Below, in pieces: positions 10,213 to 19,299 of a stretch of DNA of 36,532 bases. The stretch is from contig ML769901.1 of the NCBI GenBank assembly GCA_009733575.1, forward strand, positions 1-36,532, in the 5' to 3' direction. The stretch is from Gymnopus androsaceus JB14 (taxonomy: Eukaryota > Basidiomycota > Agaricomycetes > Agaricales > Omphalotaceae). The notes under the pieces are model-generated. The model saw only the letters and a program-made list of their open reading frames with translations, did no database searches and was not told the DNA's origin. Both the position numbers and the translations under genes were made by a program. Positions within the stretch are counted from its first letter, which is position 1. Each line of letters starts with the position of its first letter.

Positions 10213-10893
10213 AAATACTATGGTACGCAGGGATATGCTGTGGACATGGATATGCTTTTCTGCATAAAATGCTCGATGAAGCCAGTTTTTGTAATCGGGC
10301 AGCTTTCATGATTATTTTATAACATCTTTACATTATATTTGTCAGTGCCAGATACTTTATAGAAGGTATACTTGAGACAAATGAGTACAATAAAATAAAC
10401 AATGAGCGGAGAGAGTCACATACACCCATCAAACATTCAGGAACACAAGAAAATGAATTAAAAAGTATGGGCGAAGTGCTACACACCCAAGTGTATATCA
10501 GACGAGGTCAGATCTAATAATTAGAAGAGAAACATGAAGAATAGCACAATGGAGAGAGGAACCGGTAAAGAGAGAGCTTGAATGTGACAATTGACTGTGC
10601 CGTTCCGCTCAGCAGTGACCAGCGCAATCTGATTTTGAAAACGTCATTGGCATTTCTGTGAGACTGCTGGTTCTGCCAGCTTTGCCGCTACATGATGGGA
10701 CGGTGACTACAGCCATCAAAAAAACAGCATATCCTTGTTTTTGCTTGGGCAGCGCCCGACACAATGAGGAAAATTGTAAAAAATTTAGGAAGCTCACTTT
10801 GGGGGTTTTAAAGTAGGCCAAAACAATCTGCATACTCAGAATTCTAATAGCTTCTTTCATTGGGCCGCAACTGCATTGGAAGCATATCCCTGT
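10213..10893. other. Unique non-repeat block inside the Mutator-like element
   Basis: About 680 bp of single-copy sequence between the arrays and the right end. The minus strand holds a 113-codon open frame (10609-10950), but it runs into the repeat, has no recognisable motif and no clear splice structure. It may be a captured gene fragment; I see no support for a product. Confidence 0.35.
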
Positions 10894-10993
10894 GTACCAT
10901 AGTAGTACCAGTAAGTTATACCAGTTCATAGAATCCATGGACTGGTACATTTACTAGTTCATGGATTCCATGGAGTAGTATATTCATTAGTTC

Positions 10994-11231
10994 GTAGAGA
11001 TAGGTTGTCAGATGACTAGATGAGACCATCATCACTATCACTATCAATACCTATTTGGCCGCCAATACTAAGGAGACATGGAATCCAGGACATCTGGAAT
11101 CCAGAAGTGCCAGAGGTCCTGGTGCCCTGGAATCCATGGCCCTGGATATCCTGTGGATTTACTTCATATTACATACTGGATTGTTACACTTTGGCCTATC
11201 TAACATGATATAAATTGTGGTAGCCTGGAAT
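10994..11231 (-). repeat. Right terminal inverted repeat
   Basis: Reverse complement of the left TIR over about 210-240 bp, with indels around the CTGGAATCCA repeats near 11080-11145. It ends GTGGTAGCCTGGAAT, directly against the right copy of the target duplication. This copy is uninterrupted and defines the true terminus. Confidence 0.8.
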
Positions 11232-12137
11232 GTCGGGGACAGTGTTGATTCCTCCAAGCTTGACATTAATCTTCAGGCAGACATTTGCAAAGTACTGAGC
11301 CTTCGCATGGAAACACTTCGACAACTTGAGGCACTGAGTAGCAACACCCATGGTGATGTCGCTGAAGCTGCAATTTAATGATTGATTGGAAACGGAAAGA
11401 ACGAAAGAAAAAGAATTAAAAAAGAATGCACTGTTTCACAGCCGTATAAATCTCATTACCTCCCTTGGGCAACACAATGACAATGAGGTTAGGTCCTCCC
11501 TCGTACTTGTTGACAACTGCTTACCCGGCAGCACAGAGTTGTGCTTCAATGTCACCTTGACTGTTTTGCCAAAGGATAACGCTTGTGGGTCCCATGTTGA
11601 TGCCTAGGAATGGTCAGGGAACCTTCAACAATACAACATATAGGCTAATTACCAACTTGGCGAGTGCTCTCACAAAGACCTTTGATCATGTCAGCAGCGT
11701 TCTGGCCATTGAACCTTTGTTGATGTTCCTATAGAAGAGAAAAAAGCACATTAGACATAAAACAAGGCAACAAATGGCAAAAACATGTATGTAGACAATG
11801 AAAGCCCATTGAGGGGTTTCCACAGGCTTGAAGAACTGTTTTTCATGCCTACAAGAAGAAAAAAAAAAAAAAACTATGAAGCATGGCAGATAGCATAAGA
11901 CCTTACATGTTCCAAGCACCATTGGCAGGGGTCTGAGGGAACAAACGAAGAGCCACGTTAGCACAATGAAAGGATGTAAGAAGACATGCAATAGTGAGTT
12001 GATGGCTTCCAGGGCCATACTTGACTCGGAGAGCTGGAGATGGTAGTTGGAGATTTGCAGACCATCTTGATTATGACAGGTTTCATCCACTATTTAAAAT
12101 GTAGAATCAGTACTAGTAGGCAATAGAATGACTATGC

Positions 12138-12780
12138 CTACTTTATAGGCCACACAGGTTTACTTTTCAGGTGCCACAGTTCCATCAGCTCATTGACATT
12201 CTCCAAAAGCACCATGTCATGTTGCTTGCCCCAATATTTCCTTGTACCGGGAGAAACGACAGCACCATACATATCCCAGAGTCCTACACCAACAAATGTT
12301 GCCTCAGCTTGATATACCACCAATGTGGGTTCTATTGAATCAAGCTGAGTTATAGTGATGCCACAAGCCTTGGTGACATGAAGAAAGGAGAAGCCCATAA
12401 ATGTGGAAATGGGTGATACTCTTTTGGCTTCTTCCCAAGCAGCAACACTGCGTTCTTCGGGCAAGAACAGTTGGAGCCTTGATGTCATATAATCTGTTGG
12501 TTCTTTGTATTGTTGAAAATGTGTTACATGTAGAGCACAGTATTGGGCTGACATACCACTCACTCACAAAGCAAACCCACAAGACAACTCCAGGTTGTCA
12601 TTGGGGTTGAATTCAGATGCAGTTATGAAACTATAAATTAGACAAGCAAGATAGTGGCCGTACAACTAGACGGCAGTCTTTCACAAAGCAACCTACAGGG
12701 ACCATGTGGTTAAGATGGCTTCTCAGCGGTGGAAGGAAGAGCCTCTAAAAGCTCCACCAAGGAATCAAGTACCTCCAGGT
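12138..12780 (-). pseudogene. Unidentified multi-exon gene remnant
   Basis: A 141-codon frame on the minus strand (12138-12563) is preceded by coding-like pieces around 12590-12780 with possible GTGAGT and AG splice sites between them. A short similarity links LELWHLEVL upstream and LMELWHLKS near the 3' end, perhaps an internal duplication. No domain recognised. It lies just upstream of the Argonaute remnant on the same strand but does not resemble Argonaute N or PAZ domains, so I keep it separate. Confidence 0.35.
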
Positions 12781-12814
12781 GCCAAAGCTCTAAGCATACA
12801 TTCCAGTCTACCAT

Positions 12815-13020
12815 GAAAAGTATGCATGGAATCCATACACTACTATAATTACTAGTGCATGGATTCCATGCAACATGCATGGAATCCATATGCTACTATA
12901 TTTACTAGTGCATGGATTCCAGGCGGGGCCCCTGGATTCCAAGGCCCTGGATTTCCTGTGGATTTTGATCATATTAGATACTGGACTGTTACACTTTGGA
13001 CTATCTTAGAAGATATAAAA
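12815..13020. repeat. Orphan end of a related TIR element
   Basis: Contains CATGGAATCCAT palindromes followed by CCTGGATTTCCTGTGGATTT and GTTACACTTTGGAC, matching the order and sequence of the Mutator-like element's right end (near 11145-11200) with about one change in six to eight bases. The expected terminal AATTGTGGTAG is not preserved and no opposite end is visible, so this is an older, truncated relative. Confidence 0.65.
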
Positions 13021-13023
13021 TGG

Positions 13024-13395
13024 GGCAAAGCATAAAGCATCTGATGAACAGTGAATATCCAAAACCATTGTTGACAAATCAATGTAGGGTGTATTCTGCA
13101 TCTCATCTTTTATCTCAGCTAAAAACTTTCCTCTCCCAATAGCTTCAATGGCATCAAGAGAGATGAGGGCAGGGTCCTCCAAAAAGTCTGCAACAGGATC
13201 CCTGAGACCGGATTTGAATAAAGGTAGGTTTCCAGACAAACAAGAGGTTGAAAACCATCTGTAGATGCAGCAAGTCAAATTCAGCCAAAGTACTAGCAAC
13301 AAGTGGGTATCAATTGTTGGAAGAGGATGTAAGCAACAGGAAGAAGCCATCAGTGCGCATCTCCATGGTGTGGGAGTGTTCAGGGGGGCCAACAA
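13024..13395 (-). other. Open frame of unknown nature
   Basis: The minus strand is open for about 124 codons. The second half (a charged segment DPVADFLEDPALISLDAIEA near 13190-13120) has protein-like composition, while the first half looks like intron or out-of-frame sequence. No family recognised; it could be an exon of the remnant at 12138-12780, with the repeat at 12815-13020 between them. Confidence 0.25.
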
Positions 13396-13410
13396 TTAAC
13401 CTGCTATGAC

Positions 13411-14189
13411 AGGACCACAGTAGACCTCTACTTCTATGCGGGGGATTGGCAGCGGAGAGAAGGAATATTGGACAGGGGCAAATGGATACATTTGCCCAGA
13501 GAGCCTTTATTGATGGATGGGAACTGGAGAAGGTTGTGTGGACAGTGCCTCAGGGCTTTGGGAATAATATGTGCATATGTTTCCAAGCTCACTCTGCTTC
13601 ATTTGCTAATGCCTATCCATTCTAGCTACTGGATGAGAGAACCAACCAGTGAGGAATGGGTTGTTGAGGCCATTCTCGGAATTAACCATGGTGGAATAGG
13701 TAGGCATTGGTTCTTTCTTTGTATCACCTTACTCAAACTTCCTGCCTTCCTTACCCCAGGTATTGTGAGTTGGAGTGATCCAATGCCGGATGATATTGTA
13801 CATATATTCAATCCAATCCTCATTTAATCAACCTCCTCCTCATCCCCTTAACCCTACAAAAAACCTTGGCTTCTGGTCTCGCTCTTGCTTTAACATCAGG
13901 GCCATTAAACATGTCCGCCTTCATTCTCAATCCCTCTTTGACCCTCAAACAAGTCACTATGAGCAGTGGTATTGACATTGAGTTGTGGATGTTGGACGGA
14001 AAGACACTCTTGCTTGCTGTCAATATGAACTATGAGGACATGACACTTGAGGCTGTGGAGCTGGGTTTGGGCTCGAAGGGGTTCAGGAATGGCTTGACGG
14101 AGGTGCTCTGTAGTAGGGATTGTAGTGTAGGAGATAAAAATGTTGTGCTTGGAAGTGTGGAGTCAGCAAGCATGAAAGTTTTGCATTAA
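13411..14189 (+). pseudogene. Remnant resembling a secreted fungal glycoside hydrolase, C-terminal part
   Basis: Plus-strand pieces in different frames read YFYAGDWQRRE (13430), TVPQGFGNNM (13535), YWMREPTSEEWVVEAILG (13628), GIVSWSDPMPDD (13760) and LWMLDGKTLLLAVNMNYED (13985), then a Ser/Gly-rich tail to TAA at 14187-14189. Plausible introns lie at about 13567-13625 and 13702-13759, and a frameshift near 13480 is needed to join the first two pieces. The pattern recalls the C-terminal half of large extracellular glycoside-hydrolase-like proteins of mushrooms; that is from memory of the family and not secure. The N-terminal half is absent. Confidence 0.42.
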
Positions 14190-14213
14190 ATCGATGCTAA
14201 ATCCCGATATATT

Positions 14214-14330
14214 ATCAGACTGGTGGTACAGTGGTAAGGTCTACAGATTCAGTCTTAGCTTTAGCGCTAGTTACTCTTGATGGAACAGGTCTACTGTTCA
14301 ATTAGTGCAACAGGCATAAATTTGTTTCGA
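14214..14330 (+). other. tRNA-like pol III promoter boxes (possible SINE head)
   Basis: TGGTACAGTGGT at 14224-14235 fits a tRNA A box, and CTGTTCAATTA at about 14294-14304 resembles a B box. The spacing (about 60 bp between boxes) is long, and I cannot fold a proper tRNA cloverleaf, so this is not called a tRNA gene. A decayed tRNA-derived SINE is possible. Confidence 0.25.
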
Positions 14331-14587
14331 CCATTCCGGCCAGCTGCCATCTCCGGGAGCGCTCTTTCCGATTTGGGACTGGGCACTCCATGTCCCATTT
14401 GGGAAGGGGCAGGAAAGTCACGGGAAAGTCACAGGGATTACCTACCTTGGTGCTAGGGATTTATCCAAGGGTGCATTGCAATATCCCTGTGGGCAATGGT
14501 CACTGTGGTTGTATCCCTGCTGATGTGTTTGAAACTTGTGGTTGTATCCCAAGTTCAAGCAGTCAGGATAACAACTAAGGCTGGTCT

Positions 14588-15145
14588 TTGTGGCAACCTG
14601 ATGATCCCAATTTATTATCAATGCTCTTTCTCTGTTGTCTAGATGTTTTTTCAAGAAATATTGCCAATGGCGTAGGCGCCATAGGAGACATTGTATCCAC
14701 TGTAGAGGAGTCCATCGCTCCTGTGCCCACAAAGAAGTGCCGTGTACCTACTGCTGCTCCGCCAGCAAAGTTGAGGGCTGCGGAAGAGGACTCAGAGGAT
14801 GAGGAGTCTGTTGCCCCTGTGCCCACAAAGAAGTGCTGCGTAGCTATTGCTGCTCTGCCAGCAAAGTCAAGGGTTGTGGAAGAAGACACAGAGGAAGAGG
14901 AGTCCATTGCTCCTGTGCCCATGAAGAAGTGCCATATCCATATTGCTCCTCTGCCAGCGGAGGAAAAACAGGATGTGAGCAAGGATTTAGAAAATGGACA
15001 GCTGAAAAAGCAAGCATGACTTGATCAGAAGGTTGGGAAGATGAGTGGTAGTGGTATGAAGGTTCCTAATGACCAGGGAGGGCTAACAGGAGCACTAGGG
15101 AAGAAACGCAAGTGTGATGAGGCAAAATGTAAGAACAACACTTAA
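14588..15145 (+). pseudogene. Protein with three 32-residue repeats, broken by TGA
   Basis: The frame encodes three consecutive ~32-residue repeats, each with E-E-S-[IV]-A-P-V-P-[TM]-K-K-C followed by an Ala/Pro stretch and an acidic linker (residues 40-125). It stops at TGA 15017-15019. The same frame then stays open for another 41 codons, ending in a basic KKRKCDEAKCKNN tail and TAA at 15143-15145, so the TGA is probably premature. The acidic/basic low-complexity make-up suggests a nuclear or scaffold protein, but no domain is recognised. A CGA-to-TGA change would account for the stop. Confidence 0.45.
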
Positions 15146-15284
15146 GTGTTATGTCATTTTAGGATAGTATTGTGCATCTGTAGAATATGTCAATGTACTT
15201 AGGTAGATGTTACTCAGGTAGTTTATGCTTGTATGAATATATTTGACTTGTAATTATCAATATATTGTGATCTACTAAGCAAGG

Positions 15285-15405
15285 TGGGCAGCTGCCCTAT
15301 ACAGTGACTTGAGTGGGCAGCTGCTCCTTATACCAACTTGGGTGGACAGCTGCCCCATATACCAACTTGAGTAGCGAGCTCCCCCATATACCAGCTTGAG
15401 TGGGA
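15285..15405 (+). repeat. ~30-bp tandem repeat with GGGCAGCTGCCC
   Basis: Four to five degenerate copies of a unit like GTGGGCAGCTGCCCCATATA followed by CCAACTTGA. The core GGGCAGCTGCCC is a perfect 12-bp palindrome. The same core recurs at 18820-18970. Confidence 0.75.
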
Positions 15406-15433
15406 TTTATTGGTATCTTTGTTGATATACATA

Positions 15434-15625
15434 TAGGTAGGCAGCTGCCCCAGATTATGTATATACTTATATGTTGGTATCTTTGGTGATATAAATATTA
15501 TGTATACATATAGTGTGGCACTAACTAAGGTGGGTAGCTGCCCCAGATTATGTATATACTTATATGTTGGTATCTTTGGTAATATAAATATTATGTATAC
15601 ATATAGTGTGGCACTAACTAAGGTG
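15434..15625 (+). repeat. 93-bp tandem duplication
   Basis: Two nearly identical units beginning GTAGGCAGCTGCCCCAGATT and GGGTAGCTGCCCCAGATT, 93 bp apart, each with TATATACTTATATGTTGGTA and ending GTGTGGCACTAACTAAGG. AT-rich, non-coding. Confidence 0.85.
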
Positions 15626-15715
15626 GACAATAGACAAGAAGGTCATCAATGGTCAGATCCATGGCCAGCAACATAGGCAGCCGCCCTGAAATATCATCAG
15701 CAAAACCTGGGTGTA

Positions 15716-15830
15716 CTGGATAGCACTGGATAGTGCTATCCAGCACTCATAGCACCCATAGCACTCATAGCAATGTCCCCATCTATCCAGAGCTATGGAT
15801 TGCTATGGGGTGCTATGGACTGCTATAATT
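15716..15830. repeat. Palindromic GCTATGG/CCATAGC repeat
   Basis: Several CATAGCACC and CATAGCA units are followed, after CATCTATCCAGAG, by inverted GCTATGGATTGCTATGGGGT units, giving a hairpin of about 45-bp imperfect arms. No target duplication found. Probably a fold-back repeat or a collapsed MITE. Confidence 0.6.
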
Positions 15831-16342
15831 ACCGCAGGAACATCGCCTGTCAGATTCTATTCAATAGCAAATGTATTACTTATTTAAATTGTTTTCCATT
15901 CCAATAGCTCTGAGCAGCCCACCACTTGCTAGTAGTGTTGCTGCAATACAACAAGATGGAGATGGTCTGCCAAAAACATAAAATCCAAATAATATATTAC
16001 TATGTTTGTAGTACCTAGGACAATGACTAAAACTACTTAGGATGACTATTTGTAGATTAGGTCTTCAAATACCCACAAGAGTTAAGATTGATAGTAAATT
16101 GATGGGGAAGAATAAGGGCAAGTTGAACTTCAACAAGTCTTTGCATTGGTTCTTATAGTACTGGCAGGAGAGATCCGAGAGAATGACAGCTGTCAAACGG
16201 TTGACAGCTGGCACAAATGCTCGGTGATTCCATAGCAGCTTGTAGCAGGCCATTGTCCAGGTTTTGCTGATGATCAGGTAGTATTGTGTCAGTAAGATAA
16301 TGTATCTACTCATGAAATTAATGGAAAATATATGAAAAAATG
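15831..16342. other. Non-coding or decayed sequence
   Basis: No convincing gene. A minus-strand frame (16065-16313, 82 codons) has a short stretch, LSDLSCQYYKNQC, faintly like the DxxCQ motif of KDZ transposases, but the match is too short to call. Otherwise AT-rich sequence without repeats. Confidence 0.3.
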
Positions 16343-16514
16343 CACTTCAGTCACCTACTAAAAGCTACTAGTGTGACTTAGTACTATATGTACTGGTCCT
16401 AATACCAGTACTAGTAAAGTATGAGATTACTTACGTACATGTAACTACATCTATCAGCACTGATGGGTGCTTATTTTACCAAAAAAATGTCAGGAATTGA
16501 GATTTATAAATTAG

Positions 16515-16552
16515 GACTTAGGGTTAGGATTAGGGGTTAGGGTTAAAGGTTA
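16515..16552 (+). repeat. Interstitial telomere-like TTAGGG run
   Basis: About five degenerate units: TTAGGG, TTAGGA, TTAGGGG, TTAGGG, TTAAAGG. TTAGGG is the usual fungal telomere repeat. The run lies inside a TIR element, not at a chromosome end. Confidence 0.7.
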
Positions 16553-16559
16553 GATGGGT

Positions 16560-16790
16560 AACAATTAAGACAAATCAATATACCATGTTTGAAGAATACC
16601 ACCCATGGTATTACCACCACGACAATATCATGGTAATACCACGGTAGTACCACCATGATAATATCATGTCAATACCATGGTAATACCATGGTAATACCAC
16701 AATGGTAATAGTGATAATAACATGGTAATACCACTATGGTAATAGTGGTAATAGTGGTAATACCATGGTAATACCACTGATATGCCAATT
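16560..16790. repeat. GGTAATACCA(CCATG) array, left
   Basis: Dense degenerate repeats of CATGGTAATACC and CACCATGATAATATC, many individually palindromic. The same family forms the array at 18535-18690 near the other end of the TIR element. Confidence 0.8.
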
Positions 16791-16794
16791 TTTT

Positions 16795-18530
16795 GGCTAA
16801 GGCTAGAACTGCGCAGAACCAATAATCCTAGGTTCTGTTAGTAACAAAACACAGTCAATAAGAGAACTATAGTGAGCCCAAGCTGATAGTTAAAATCCAC
16901 TGAGGACCTATTCTACCCAAGAGGTCGCAGAGTAACAGTACGCGCAATGGTACCATACTTAACTTTGTTAACACGCCTCAATCAAAGTCCTATGCGTGGT
17001 ATGGTGTAGCGAGGCAAGCTTGTTGGATAAAAAATTGCGGACCAAGGCAGATAAACAAGCCCACATACTAGTTATACTAGGCTAGGTCATCGAAGGATAT
17101 ACCCAAGGGATCAAAGTCTTAACAAGGCATTGCTTCCGCGATTAGCTCACCGAGGAGTCTACACAACACTCAAGTTTATTAAATGAAGGAAGGTGGACCA
17201 AGATGAGGAAGTCCCATAACGGGTGCCCTCAAAATTGACGCTCACTGGAAAGCACCCAGGCAGATAGCCGCGGAAATCCAACGCGGCCACATGACCCACT
17301 TGCTGTAACTACTTCTAGAGCACGGAAGTACCAAGGAGTGTTTCTATCTGAGCCTCAGCGTTTTACTGAGATCCATATGCTACCATGCATCTAGACTTGA
17401 GACCACGTGGAACTAGGGATAATAACCAGTCTCCCATTGGCAAGGAAAAACATACAAATACTTCCAAGGGCTGTTCTGCTAAAGGAACTGGCAAGCCTTG
17501 TAAAAAGGCAAATGACTCGAGTCAATTCGGACCAAAAATCCCAAAAGTCGACCCAATTGAGGAAGACAAACAAACGAGGCAGGAAAATGTCGAGGCAAAA
17601 CCATAGTATACATGCATATATGGACATTATATTATCTTTTTCTATTTTACCTACTCTGTTTCATCCTATCTTGCTCAGTCTCTCTCATTTTCCTATTTTA
17701 TTATATCTTGCTCAGTATATAAGGGTAGCTATTCTATCTCGGAATAACAAGTTAGACTTGATACCTGAAACGCAGTTCTATCTTAGGACCTGTAGTGATT
17801 CGTATACACTCAGACATATCTGAATTGTCCTCTGCTTGAAACAGGTGGCCTGCTTGTAACCTGGATAATACTGAGGCTGTTCATTCCACTTCCTGGCTAT
17901 TAAGTCGAGCATTCCTGGTTTTCATCTTGAAGAGAGGTCACATCAGTCTTAGGACTGCAGGTGAAGCCTAACGTGCACACCTCGGCGAGCCCATTGTTGA
18001 TTAGGAAAGGTCTTGGACCCAAGTGTTGGCTTGGTCTAGTTTTAGGGAGGAAGCTTCTCGGAGTGTTACCTAGCTTTACCAACAGATTCTACCCCTTGCC
18101 CGCTCTTCACTGAGTGTGTTAAAAATGCCTACTCGAGTGACTTGCGCGGCGGTAGTATAAGCTTTTTAGGTAACTTGTGGGATTCCCTGAGAGTTGGAGT
18201 ATCATTGCGTGGCAATGTAAAGGCTCCCGAGATATGCAAAGTCGTTTGTTGAGCCGGCGCACTTGACCCGGGCTTTGGTGTTTGCTTTCCCCCTTGATTA
18301 GTTCAGCGCGTCGTCATACGTTAGTTGGCTTTTCAAAACCTGCCTCCAAATATAAACCTTGTTCATTTCGCACTGTCTGTGCCAACTGTCAAGTGCTTTT
18401 CTCTTTGAATCAATTAGTAGTCGAGGGAACCTTTGACAACCTCCTTCCTCGCATTAAATTAAACCTTTTAGATTGTATCTGATTGGGGTGATTGTTGTTT
18501 GGTCGGTTTTCATACCCAGCACAAATCTAA
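16795..18530 (+). other. Non-repeat interior, retroelement-like, with small ORFs
   Basis: This block differs in composition from the arrays beside it. A 73-codon Lys-rich frame starts at 17385; an overlapping 138-codon frame (17407-17823) is probably a shadow. A TATA-like TATATAAGGGTAGC at about 17718 follows a pyrimidine-rich stretch, as in an LTR promoter, and Pol II-like non-coding sequence continues to 18530. No LTR pair, pol domain or target duplication could be found, so it is only possibly a decayed retroelement nested in the TIR element. Confidence 0.3.
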
Positions 18531-18534
18531 CTCA

Positions 18535-18690
18535 TCACCACCATGGTAATAGTGGTAATACCACCATGATAATATCATGGTAGTACCATGATAAAACCAC
18601 CATGGTAATACCACCATGGTAATACCACCATGGCAATACCACCATGATAATGTCATGGTAATACCATCCATGGTATTACCATGGTGGAAT
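18535..18690. repeat. GGTAATACCACCATG array, right
   Basis: Eight or more degenerate copies of ACCACCATGGTAAT and ACCACCATGATAATATCATG. Minus-strand open frame here (18510-18701) is a repeat artefact rich in His, Gly and Trp. Confidence 0.8.
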
Positions 18691-18819
18691 ATGCCAGGCA
18701 TTCACCCCTACTTAGGTCCAACTTGGAAGGCAAAAGTTAAGCCTAAGTAGGTATCTTTTAGTAGGTGACTGAAGTGAAAAAATGATAGGAGGAACCCAGG
18801 ACCAAGTTGGTGAAAAATG

Positions 18820-18975
18820 GCAGGCAGCTGCCCAGAGGGACTCCGGACACCTGTGACATGTGACAATTTGGGCAGCTGCCCAGCCCTGACTAGGCAGGGC
18901 AGTGAATTTGATCAAGACAGGATTGGTGGGCTGCTGCCTGGAAAAATTGAGCACAGGTGGGCAGCTGCCTCACTG
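18820..18975 (+). repeat. Second cluster of GGCAGCTGCC motifs
   Basis: GGCAGCTGCCC (18824), GGGCAGCTGCCC (18870), GGCTGCTGCC (18930) and GGGCAGCTGCC (18960) in 150 bp. The same palindrome is repeated at 15285-15540, on the other side of the TIR element. Confidence 0.65.
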
Positions 18976-19006
18976 AAATATTGCCTGGGCAGAATGCCCA
19001 AAAAAG

Positions 19007-19057
19007 TGACCTCTTAGGATAGTTTAGATACATCAGTTTGCTATCCTAACTAGGTCA
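19007..19057. repeat. Small inverted repeat
   Basis: GTGACCTCTTAGGATAG and CTATCCTAACTAGGTCAT face each other across about 16 nt. Possibly a very short MITE or a terminator-like hairpin; no gene is adjacent. Confidence 0.5.
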
Positions 19058-19299
19058 TATATAGTGGTTGCCTGAAGTGATCTGGCTACACACTGGACTA
19101 TAAAACCATGAAAGAAGTTCGGGATATTGTCATACATGAACAATATTGCTTGTGTTAAGCGACATACTGTATGTGCAGACTTTTTAAGATATCAGGGAAG
19201 GGTTTGATACAGGTACTTGAAATGACAGCTATATGGTTGAAACCTCTCATAAATCTGACAGGGAAGACCACCTAGTAAGTAGTTATTTGAGCTTGGGAA

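Larger units (their letters stand above)
7556..11231. mobile_element. Mutator-like TIR element inserted in Argonaute
   Basis: Both ends carry inverted copies of a ~210-240 bp sequence beginning (C/A)TT(C)CAGGCTACC and running on through CACAATTTATATCATG. On the left this TIR is split by a solo LTR (7568-8018). The insertion is bounded by GTCAGGGACA (7546-7555) and GTCGGGGACA (11232-11241), a 9-10 bp target duplication with one mismatch. It duplicates the Argonaute codons for TVPD. Long TIRs plus ~9-bp duplications fit Mutator-like elements. Inside are two tandem arrays and a unique block, with no transposase, so it is non-autonomous. Length without the nested LTR and its duplicated site is about 3.2 kb. 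Confidence 0.75.
6686..12060 (-). pseudogene. Argonaute (RNA-silencing slicer), broken by transposons
   Basis: Short exons on the minus strand read through an Argonaute from the linker before the MID domain to the end of PIWI. In order: KYGPGSHQLTIA (about 12030), PANGAWNM (about 11920), ETPQWAFIVY (about 11800), FNGQNAADMIKGL (about 11700), LIVIVLPKGGNEIYTAVK (about 11440), KAQYFANVCLKINVKLGG (about 11270), ADPNNPTIGMG (about 7515), VDIIHPAPG (about 7400), DGVSEGQFKQVL (about 7010) and FFPANEQEGDQSGDCPAG (about 6740). The two PIWI Asp (VDIIHP, DGVSEG) are present. Decay: TAA at 11521-11523, TAA at 7318-7320, TGA at 7098-7100, and frameshifts near 7290 and 6885. A 3.7-kb element separates the KLGGINTVPD and PDPKSV parts. 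The gypsy LTR abuts DREISH, removing the last stretch with the final catalytic His. N-terminal and PAZ domains were not found upstream of 12060. Confidence 0.88.
16343..18776. mobile_element. TIR element with 8-bp target duplication AAAAAATG
   Basis: Left end CACTTCAGTCACCTACTAAA (16343) and right end (complement, ending at 18776) are inverted copies over at least 22 bp. They are flanked by AAAAAATG at 16335-16342 and 18777-18784, a perfect 8-bp duplication (9 if the shared G is counted). An 8-bp duplication and a CA start fit the hAT superfamily. The interior carries GGTAATACC arrays at both sides, a telomere-like run, and a long retroelement-like block; no transposase is visible. Confidence 0.7.

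Noticed and set aside
10609..10950. 113-codon minus-strand ORF as a transposase
   Set aside because: No catalytic or zinc motif, and it runs into the repeat array.
14214..14310. Functional tRNA gene
   Set aside because: A and B box-like motifs are present but no cloverleaf can be formed and the spacing is wrong.
16065..16313. KDZ transposase fragment
   Set aside because: Only one short stretch is reminiscent of the family; insufficient for a call.
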